A stretch of DNA of 23,559 nucleotides from Treponema sp. (GTDB lineage Bacteria; Spirochaetota; Spirochaetia; Treponematales; Treponemataceae), in contig JAFOTA010000064.1 in assembly GCA_017421145.1 (NCBI GenBank), positions 1 to 23,559 on the forward strand, read 5' to 3'. Under the pieces are notes generated by a model. That model had not been told where the DNA came from. It saw nothing but the letters and a program-made list of their open reading frames with translations, and searched no databases. This document shows, piece after piece, positions 1 through 6,358 of this stretch. How positions within the stretch are numbered: the first letter of the stretch is position 1; each line of letters starts with the position of its first letter. The translations under genes were made by a program, and so were the position numbers.

Positions 1-1588
1 ATCCGTATATGCTCCAGAGAAGCGCAATCAGTATGATCTCCGAAATCAGGGCCGTTATTACGTAATTCCTTCTCCTTAGCTTTTTGTTCGGCGAAAGCAG
101 ATCCGTAGAAATGAAGATTCTTTCAAGCTGCATCATGGTCGGGAACATGAGGAGTGCAAAAAGAAAATCCTGCGGCCACGAAAAAATGACGAAATCCGAA
201 ACTTTTTCTCCGGTGGTGCTTCCCGTTATGCTTATGACGAGTGCCAGCACAGGAACCATGGTCAAAAGGAAAGACGCTATCAAAGCCGGTGTGCTCTTGA
301 GCTTTTCCGAAACGGATACTACCGCAAGTTCCAGTACGAAAAGATACATAAGCACTATGTTCACGCCTGAAAAAACAAATATGTTGAACGTTGCGGAAGT
401 GACCATGAGAAATCCGCATGCCCTGAGCGAAATCCTTATGTCGAAGCTGATCTGCAGGATGAATACAAGGAATACTACTATGAAAGCGGTGAACAGCTTG
501 AAGCTTATGAGAAGCAGCGGGTTTGATTCTGCAAGCGATGAAAAAATGGCCTGTGCCAGATGAAGGAGCAGGGTGACCAGAATCACTATCACGGGATATA
601 CGAACCATGAGCGAGCTATGTCTTTTCTGAGTGCGATCGTCCTTGGGCTGTGCAGGATTCCTGTAAAGCAACCGATCAAAAGAACCGCCGTTATGACTAT
701 CATAAGCAGCGTTATTGAAACTGCCTCCGGGATCCAAATGTCTTTTTCACCGATTTTTATGTAAAGATAGTTTTTGTCCCAGTTTTCCTTATGAAGCAAT
801 GAAAGTTCCCTTGCGGCATCCAAAAGCATGTCCAGGTCGGCGCTTTCGTTTGCAATTGATATTCCGGCGGCCGGGATCCCCTTTTCCATGAATGCAGCTG
901 TCCTTTCGTTTTCCGGAGCAAGCCCGTGTGAATAAAGAAGCTGGAACCAAGGAGGAAGTTCTGCGCTTTCTTTTTCCGACGAAAGATTTTTATGCAGCGT
1001 CCTGACAAGCCAAAGAGGAGCCACGTTCGTCCCTGAGCCTGGTGTAATGGTGATTCCCCTGGTTTTGCCTGAAATAACGACGGCGGCGCATTTGTCGTCA
1101 TAGCCGAGCCTTTCGGTATATGCCTGGGTTCCGTTGGGATGCTTTTCGGCATCGTTTCCTATGCCCGGAATCAGGTTGAGGGAATCGTTTGCGGTAAAAA
1201 GAATGACCGCCGTGTATGAGAGTGCCGAATCCTTTAAATTTTCAGTGAATCTATATAAATTTTCAAGGTTTTCAAAAGCAAATTCCTGGGTAAAATCAAA
1301 TATTATGGTGTCTATCTGCGAATCATTCCAATTTTTATTGGAGCCGGAACCGTTTTCTGCCGATAGATAGATGATTAGGTTCTGAGGAAAACTTGTGGAA
1401 TCAGATGGAAGCAGATCCTGCCGTTCTATTGCATATCCTTTCCCTTCGAAAAAGGTGCACACCGCTTCGCTCAGTTCGACTCCAATCACGGAATTCTTCT
1501 CCGTCAGGTTCGGCTGGGCATAAGAGAACGCACTCAGGAATAATATGGCAATGGAAAGAATGGTACTTTTCAACTGAGCAGTTTTCAT
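1..1588 (-). CDS. Membrane protein with secreted M28-peptidase-like domain (3'-truncated by window edge)
   Basis: An uninterrupted frame of 529 codons reads leftward from an ATG at 1588 and leaves the window without a stop. Residues 1-24 look like a signal peptide ending in SYA-Q. Residues about 30-270 look like a soluble alpha/beta domain. From about 288 onward there are seven or eight hydrophobic spans (roughly 288-311, 328-352, 358-380, 388-426, 434-455, 464-486, 508-528). In the soluble part, the segment around GTQAYTERLG (153-162) followed by a hydrophobic strand, and AFMEKGIPAAGIS (232-244), resemble the M28 aminopeptidase pattern (a GS-x-x-Y segment before a strand, and a late 'GIP' segment). 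The usual metal-binding His/Asp/Glu residues are not evident. An M28-like domain followed by many membrane spans recalls the Gaa1 layout, but this is inference. No Shine-Dalgarno precedes the ATG; a promoter-like element sits right beside it. Reading frame certain, function not. Confidence 0.85.
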   Translation of the reverse strand, partial: MKTAQLKSTILSIAILFLSAFSYAQPNLTEKNSVIGVELSEAVCTFFEGKGYAIERQDLLPSDSTSFPQNLIIYLSAENGSGSNKNWNDSQIDTIIFDFTQEFAFENLENLYRFTENLKDSALSYTAVILFTANDSLNLIPGIGNDAEKHPNGTQAYTERLGYDDKCAAVVISGKTRGITITPGSGTNVAPLWLVRTLHKNLSSEKESAELPPWFQLLYSHGLAPENERTAAFMEKGIPAAGISIANESADLDMLLDAARELSLLHKENWDKNYLYIKIGEKDIWIPEAVSITLLMIVITAVLLIGCFTGILHSPRTIALRKDIARSWFVYPVIVILVTLLLHLAQAIFSSLAESNPLLLISFKLFTAFIVVFLVFILQISFDIRISLRACGFLMVTSATFNIFVFSGVNIVLMYLFVLELAVVSVSEKLKSTPALIASFLLTMVPVLALVISITGSTTGEKVSDFVIFSWPQDFLFALLMFPTMMQLERIFISTDLLSPNKKLRRRNYVITALISEIILIALLWSIYG

Positions 1589-1595
1589 ATATAAT
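1567..1595 (+). promoter_or_regulatory. Sigma70-like promoter for the rightward operon
   Basis: TTTTCA (1567-1572), a 17-base spacer and a perfect TATAAT (1590-1595) would start transcription near 1602, giving a leader of about 57 bases before the ATG at 1659. The element lies inside the 5' end of the divergent gene. Its -10 box lies next to the -10 box of the opposing promoter, so the two promoters overlap. Confidence 0.5.
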
Positions 1596-1596
1596 T

Positions 1597-1625
1597 ATTG
1601 TAGAGTTTTGAAGGAGTCATTGCAA
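1597..1625 (-). promoter_or_regulatory. Sigma70-like promoter placing the start at or near the ATG of the leftward membrane gene
   Basis: On the minus strand, TTGCAA (1625-1620), a 17-base spacer and TACAAT (1602-1597) are followed after 8 bases by the ATG at 1588. The expected start of transcription is therefore within a base or two of the start codon, which fits the missing Shine-Dalgarno. Read by eye only. Confidence 0.45.
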
Positions 1626-1658
1626 TAGCCTTGCAGTGGCACAAGGAGATTTCTTAGA

Positions 1659-2825
1659 ATGTCTGCAACAGGAAAAAAATTTTATCTTGATCTTCCGCTT
1701 AAGGTTGTCCTCACGGAAGACGGGGCTTCTCACCTTATTACGCACAAAAAAAAGCTTTTACGTTTCCGCCTTGCAGATAACCAGGAAGAATACGGTATCA
1801 GCATGGATCATTTTTCTCCTATGTCCCTGCAGAACATGATCCTTGTGGATTATGTCTCAAAACTTGAAATCTCAATGTCAGAATTCGTTTCCCACCGCCA
1901 GGAGATAATGGATCTCTCGAAGGTAATCGTATATTCGATTCTTTACAAGCAGTTCGACAGGGAGATTTTCTCATCCCTCATCCAGTGTGACTGCGTGCGC
2001 CATTACAACAGGGCGAATCCAGGCCATCTGATCGACGAAAAGACAAGGATTCCTGAAAAGCAGCTCAGGAGCACGCTTGCGCTTAAGGACAACATCATAC
2101 AGTCAAGCCGCCAGACCATACTTGACCCGGTGTGGAAATCCATCATGGCAAACAAGGAATACACGCCGGAAGAAAAAAACATCTATCTCCTTATGACCGA
2201 AAAATTCCTCAACCGCCTGAGCCTCATGAACTGGTACATAATCACGAAATTCTACAAGACCGACGGATTTTCACAGGTGCTGAGCGTAATCCGCAGGCTT
2301 CTTGCAAGCTACATGGACAAATCCAAGGTTGCGGAATACATTTCAGTCATGGTCATGGAACTTGCGCTGAACAGCGAAAACACGAACATGCGTAAGGAAG
2401 CACGCGCACTGTATCAGGGAATTGACAATTCCGACTCGCTGATCTATGACCCGGAAATACGTCAGAAAATAATCAAGGAACTCGTAAGGAAGCATGAGGT
2501 GGTTTTCATTTCATGGAAAATCGGCGGCGGTTCCACGGCAATCGGAAAACAGGGAAGCCTCAACATAACGCTCTACAACAAGGACGATGAATTCCAGGAA
2601 GTAAAGGAAAACATAGAAAGCAAGATGTCGGCGGACCTCAACAAGCGTTCGCTGATCGATTTTTACCGCCAGATGCCTGAAGGACAGGAAGGCACGGATC
2701 TCGGACTCTATTACCTTTCGTATCTTGACGATGCATGCAAGAAAGTCAACGTCAAGTTCGAGTCATTGGTCAACCAGTTCACTTCAAGCGATCTGACGGT
2801 TATAACGCTTAAATTCAATTTCTAG
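1659..2825 (+). CDS. Protein with a degenerate GHKL/histidine-kinase-type ATPase-like C-terminal domain
   Basis: This 388-residue protein starts at an ATG with AAGGAG ten bases upstream (1643-1648). There is no signal peptide or membrane span. I do not recognise the family as a whole. The N-terminal 220 residues look mostly helical, with short strands near the start. From about 225 the order of elements follows a GHKL ATPase: a helix with E234-x3-N238 (MELALN, an N-box-like motif), a strand pair (282-288 and 300-306) leading to NKDD where the G1 box would be, then GTDLGLYYL (345-353) resembling the G2 box, and final strands ending TVITLKF. The G1 glycines are missing, so ATP hydrolysis or phosphotransfer is doubtful. 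No phospho-acceptor histidine is obvious. It heads an apparent operon with a lipoprotein gene 7 bases downstream. Cytoplasmic regulatory or scaffolding role is a guess. Confidence 0.85.
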   Translation: MSATGKKFYLDLPLKVVLTEDGASHLITHKKKLLRFRLADNQEEYGISMDHFSPMSLQNMILVDYVSKLEISMSEFVSHRQEIMDLSKVIVYSILYKQFDREIFSSLIQCDCVRHYNRANPGHLIDEKTRIPEKQLRSTLALKDNIIQSSRQTILDPVWKSIMANKEYTPEEKNIYLLMTEKFLNRLSLMNWYIITKFYKTDGFSQVLSVIRRLLASYMDKSKVAEYISVMVMELALNSENTNMRKEARALYQGIDNSDSLIYDPEIRQKIIKELVRKHEVVFISWKIGGGSTAIGKQGSLNITLYNKDDEFQEVKENIESKMSADLNKRSLIDFYRQMPEGQEGTDLGLYYLSYLDDACKKVNVKFESLVNQFTSSDLTVITLKFNF

Positions 2826-2832
2826 GTGGTTT

Positions 2833-3501
2833 ATGGACAGATTTTTAACTGGATGGGGGGGGAAGGCCCGTATTATGTCTTTCTCATCAATCCTTCTGGT
2901 TTTGGTCTGTCTTTTTTCATTTCCGGCATGCTCAAACGTTGACCTGGAGATCGTGGACATCCAGAGCACTCTGATCCTTGACTATCCCACTGACACTTCG
3001 CTTCCTATGATGAGGCTCTCGGCGTTCGTACAGACGTCATCAGATGAGCGCAAGGCTGAAAGGATAAGGATACTGCACGAGGAGTCGGGGCTTGAATGGG
3101 TGTGCAACAATCCGCGCAGGGTCGGTGAAAGCGATAAATCTGTCTGGGCCGGCTATACGAATTTCGTTCCGGCTACAGGATCCGTTTTTCCCCAGGGTAA
3201 ATATGCTTTGTACTACACTGACATGAACGGAGATGAAGTCAGCTTCAAATTCACGATTTCATACCCGGAGTCTCTTTCTTCAACCACGGCCGACCTTTTG
3301 AAATCATCAGTTAAAAACATGGAAGAAGTCATTGCACTCTACGACAAGGACGGGGATCTCATTTTCTTCGGCCCGCGCGCTGAAAACTGGATCACTGACG
3401 GCGATATCAAGAACAGCTATGGACTTGCTCAAAAAATTCGGTTATGCTACAAAATTAATGGCGGTGCTGTAGTCTGCATGCTTCCGCCTAAAGATTTTTA
3501 G
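2833..3501 (+). CDS. Putative lipoprotein with a G8 tract near its 5' end
   Basis: This 222-residue protein carries a lipoprotein-type signal: basic residues (R3, K11, R13), a hydrophobic core (residues 17-30) and F30-P-A-C33, a relaxed spirochaetal lipobox. C33 would be lipidated and the rest exposed in the periplasm or on the outer face. Two starts are possible. The ATG at 2833 has AGGTGG four bases upstream and supplies the basic n-region. The in-frame ATG at 2875 has GGGGAAGG upstream and gives a shorter signal without basic residues. Between them lies a run of eight G (2855-2862), so slippage would break the long form but not the short one. The mature part looks like beta-rich segments followed by a helical segment and DKDGDLIFFGP. 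I recognise no family. It sits between the GHKL-like gene and trmB, probably in the same transcript. Confidence 0.85.
   Translation: MDRFLTGWGGKARIMSFSSILLVLVCLFSFPACSNVDLEIVDIQSTLILDYPTDTSLPMMRLSAFVQTSSDERKAERIRILHEESGLEWVCNNPRRVGESDKSVWAGYTNFVPATGSVFPQGKYALYYTDMNGDEVSFKFTISYPESLSSTTADLLKSSVKNMEEVIALYDKDGDLIFFGPRAENWITDGDIKNSYGLAQKIRLCYKINGGAVVCMLPPKDF
2855..2862 (+). repeat. Homopolymeric G8 tract
   Basis: Eight consecutive G lie within codons 8-10 of the long reading of the lipoprotein gene, or in the leader of the short reading. I noticed no other G run of this length in the window. Poly-G tracts are known slippage sites in treponemes; phase variation here is inference. Confidence 0.9.
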
Positions 3502-3520
3502 TAAAACAAAGGGGAAAATA

Positions 3521-4276
3521 TTGAGCGACATTGCGAACATCACGGAAACAATCAGCGAAGGTGATTCACAGGACGGTCCTTCGTCATCGGATGAATCGAA
3601 CAATCATTACAGACCGATAAAGACATTCGTCATAAGGGCAGGACGCATGACGGACAACGAAAGACGCTGCTATTCGGAGCTTAGTCCGGTTTTCTGCCTG
3701 CCGTTCGAGCACAAGACGTTGAATTACACGGAAATTTTCAACAACACCAATCCAGTTGTAGTGGAAATAGGTTTCGGCATGGGTCAGGCAACCGCAGAGA
3801 TAGCTTCATCCCATCCTGATTTGAACTACCTAGGCCTTGAAGTGCATAAGCCGGGCGTGGGACGTCTTCTTGGTGAAATAAAGAAACGCTCGCTCAGGAA
3901 CATATATATCATGGAGCATGATGCATTGGAAGTCCTTGAAACGATGGTCCCGGATGATTCCGTAGAAGGATTCCACGTGTTTTTCCCGGATCCATGGCCG
4001 AAAAAAAAGCACCACAAACGGCGCATGATGCAGAGACCCAGGACGAACCTTCTTGAACAAAAGCTCACTCCAGGCGGATACATCTATTTTGCAACCGACA
4101 TCCAGGATTATGCTGAACAGGCGCTTGAAGAGCTTTCTGCAACTGAGGGGCTTAAAAACCGCTATGACGGATTTGCACCGCATCAGGAATGGAGGCCGAG
4201 GACAAAATTCGAGCAGAAGGGAATCGATGCCGGCAGGGAAATCTTCGAGCTGATATTTGAAAAAATTGAGGACTAA
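3521..4276 (+). CDS. trmB: tRNA (guanine-N7)-methyltransferase TrmB
   Basis: TrmB methylates N7 of G46 in the tRNA variable loop using S-adenosylmethionine (EC 2.1.1.33). The 251-residue protein shows the SAM-binding motif VEIGFGMG (81-88), then LGLEVHK (104-110), the family signature FFPDPWPKKKHHKRR (154-168), and TKFEQKG (228-234) near the C-terminus. The first 30 residues are acidic and Ser/Asn-rich and look like a poorly conserved tail. The start is a TTG at 3521 with AAGGGG a few bases upstream. The stop is one base before the ligA ATG, so the two are probably translationally coupled. Function is secure from the motifs. Confidence 0.95.
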   Translation: MSDIANITETISEGDSQDGPSSSDESNNHYRPIKTFVIRAGRMTDNERRCYSELSPVFCLPFEHKTLNYTEIFNNTNPVVVEIGFGMGQATAEIASSHPDLNYLGLEVHKPGVGRLLGEIKKRSLRNIYIMEHDALEVLETMVPDDSVEGFHVFFPDPWPKKKHHKRRMMQRPRTNLLEQKLTPGGYIYFATDIQDYAEQALEELSATEGLKNRYDGFAPHQEWRPRTKFEQKGIDAGREIFELIFEKIED

Positions 4277-4277
4277 A

Positions 4278-6221
4278 ATGGATCTTTTTGATATAGATGA
4301 AGCCCAAAGCCTCAGCGACAAAAAAATCAGGATCGCGGAGCTTGAAAGGCTCATAAAAAAATATCAGGATTCCTATTACAACGGTGAAGCCGAGATAGAG
4401 GATTCTGAATTCGACCGTCTCTGGGATGAGCTTAAATCCCTTGATCCGGGAAACGCAATACTCCACAAAGTCGGATCGGATTCGGGAAATTTCACAAAAC
4501 TTGCGCACGTGATGCCCATGGGAAGCCAGGAAAAAGCAGCTGACCCGGAGCAGTTCCTCAGCTGGTGCAAAAACCATGATTATCCTGAATATCTGGTTGA
4601 ATTCAAGCTTGACGGTGCGAGCCTGGAGCTTCAGTATTCTGACGGAAAGCTTTTGCATGCAGTTACGCGCGGTGACGGAAGCATCGGAGACGAAATAACC
4701 GCAAATGCAGTGAAGATGCAGGGTGTCATGAAAAATCTCCCGTCTGATTTTACCGGGGGAGTGCGCGGCGAAGTCATAATGACGCACAAAGTCCACAAAG
4801 AGCTTTTTTCATCAAAGGCAAACTGCCGCAATGCAGCAAACGGACTCATGAAGCGCAAGGACGGATCAGGAAGCGAATATCTTTCGTTCATAGCCTATGA
4901 CGTGTGGGCAACGGACGGAAATCAGCCTTTTACAGACGAAGAGGACAAGCTCAGGTGGCTTGAAAAAAACGGATTTTCACCTGTCGTCCTCCATGTGGCT
5001 GGATCTCCTGAAGAAGTCATAGAATACCGTTCAAAAATCATGGAGATGAGGAAAGAACTTGACTATGACATCGACGGGCTTGTTGTCAAAGAAAGAAAAG
5101 TTGACCATGCCGATGCAAGCCGTGACAGACCGGACAGGCAGATTGCATTCAAATTCAGCCTTGAGGAAGCGGTTTCAGTCGTAAGGTCGGTGGAATGGAA
5201 CGAAACCGGAGCCACTTATACGCCGGTAGCCGTTTTTGATCCCGTTGACCTGAACGGAACTACGGTACAGAGGGCAAGCCTTGCAAACCCGAACATAATC
5301 AGATCGCTCGGACTGAAAATAGGAAGCCATGTGGTCGTGGTAAAGCGCGGAGAAATCATACCGAAAATCGAAAGCTCCTTCATTCCTGACGGCGACACTG
5401 AAAATCTTTCGGAAATCGTGCAGCCTGAAAAATGCTCCGTATGCGGATCTTCCCTGGTTGACGAAGGAACGAGGCTCTATTGCCCGAACCGCACATGCCC
5501 GAAAAAAATCCTGCATCAGCTTTTGAAATGGACGGCCGTTCTGGACATAAGGGATCTGGGTGAAACTTTGGTCACGGCACTTTTCAAAAAAGGCGACGTA
5601 AAATCAATAAGCGACCTCTACTCTCTTGACGAAAAGACGCTCGTGCCTTATTTTTTGAACGAAGAAAGCATACAGCAGGAAAAAAAATCTCTCGGCGCTC
5701 AGAAAGTCTTTGCATCGATACAGGCGCACAGAAACGTTTCGCTTTCAAAATTCATAGCCGGGTTCGACATCGAGGGAATCGGTGAGACCGTTGTTGACAA
5801 GCTTGTTCAGGCCGGATACAACACCCTTGAAAAGCTTCTTTCAGCCGGAAAGGATCAGATTGCGTCGGTATACGGCTTCGCTGAAATCATGGCGGAAACT
5901 CTGGTCAAGGGGCTGGGCGAAAACAGGCAGGAAATGGAAGCTCTCGTCAAAAACGGAACCATAATCCTGAAAAACGAAACAGGCGGAATACTTGAAGGAA
6001 AATCCTTCTGCTTTACGGGCGAGCTTACCGAAATGAAACGTGCGGACGCTCAGAATCTTGTCAAGGAAAACGGCGGATCCGTGAAATCTTCCGTGGTCAA
6101 GGGGCTTTCATATCTTGTCACGAACGATGTGTCAAGCGGCTCTGCAAAAAACGTCAAGGCGGCGGAACTTGGAATTCCCGTGATCAACGAAAAAGAATTC
6201 CTTGCATTGCTTGGCAGATGA
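4278..6221 (+). CDS. ligA: NAD-dependent DNA ligase LigA
   Basis: LigA seals nicks between Okazaki fragments and in repair, using NAD+ as AMP donor. Domains in order: an NAD-binding Ia region (YYNGEAEIEDSEFDRL, 33-48), the adenylation domain with nucleophile K110 in KLDG (110-113), an OB fold (GATYTPVAVF through KRGEIIPKI), a zinc finger of C386, C389, C402 and C407, helix-hairpin-helix repeats (SKFIAGFDIEGIGE and YGFAEIMAETLVKGLG) and a BRCT domain from about 569 to the end. I chose the ATG at 4278, which has GAGG a few bases upstream and lies one base past the trmB stop; an in-frame TTG at 4257 would add 7 residues inside trmB. At 647 residues it is slightly short for the family. One oddity: the usual PMLSL-N segment after the H-x-x-P element reads PMGSQEKA here. 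Confidence 0.96.
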   Translation: MDLFDIDEAQSLSDKKIRIAELERLIKKYQDSYYNGEAEIEDSEFDRLWDELKSLDPGNAILHKVGSDSGNFTKLAHVMPMGSQEKAADPEQFLSWCKNHDYPEYLVEFKLDGASLELQYSDGKLLHAVTRGDGSIGDEITANAVKMQGVMKNLPSDFTGGVRGEVIMTHKVHKELFSSKANCRNAANGLMKRKDGSGSEYLSFIAYDVWATDGNQPFTDEEDKLRWLEKNGFSPVVLHVAGSPEEVIEYRSKIMEMRKELDYDIDGLVVKERKVDHADASRDRPDRQIAFKFSLEEAVSVVRSVEWNETGATYTPVAVFDPVDLNGTTVQRASLANPNIIRSLGLKIGSHVVVVKRGEIIPKIESSFIPDGDTENLSEIVQPEKCSVCGSSLVDEGTRLYCPNRTCPKKILHQLLKWTAVLDIRDLGETLVTALFKKGDVKSISDLYSLDEKTLVPYFLNEESIQQEKKSLGAQKVFASIQAHRNVSLSKFIAGFDIEGIGETVVDKLVQAGYNTLEKLLSAGKDQIASVYGFAEIMAETLVKGLGENRQEMEALVKNGTIILKNETGGILEGKSFCFTGELTEMKRADAQNLVKENGGSVKSSVVKGLSYLVTNDVSSGSAKNVKAAELGIPVINEKEFLALLGR

Positions 6222-6230
6222 GCAGATTTT

Positions 6231-6260
6231 TTTACAAAACTGATTTTTATTGAATATTAT
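6231..6260 (+). promoter_or_regulatory. Sigma70-like promoter for recJ
   Basis: TTTACA (6231-6236), an 18-base spacer and TATTAT (6255-6260), each one base from consensus, lie in the 137-base gap between ligA and recJ. The predicted start near 6267 gives a leader of about 90 bases. Confidence 0.45.
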
Positions 6261-6262
6261 TA

Positions 6263-6290
6263 TAGAGAGCCTCTAAAACTTTTTCTTTTA
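6263..6290 (+). terminator. Weak terminator-like hairpin after ligA
   Basis: TAGAG (6263-6267), a 3-base loop and CTCTA (6271-6275) are followed within a few bases by a T-rich run (6280-6290). The stem is only five pairs and AT-rich, so termination would be weak at best. It coincides with the expected recJ transcription start. Confidence 0.25.
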
Positions 6291-6358
6291 GCGGTTCCTA
6301 TAGATTAAAACTATTGCTTAGTGCAGCATGACTTAAATTTTTAATAAAGGAAACTACA

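Noticed and set aside
123..1152. Minus-strand open frames of 204 and 131 codons
   Set aside because: They lie in a different frame over the 529-codon membrane-protein frame, which has a signal peptide and membrane spans; the shorter ones are shadows.
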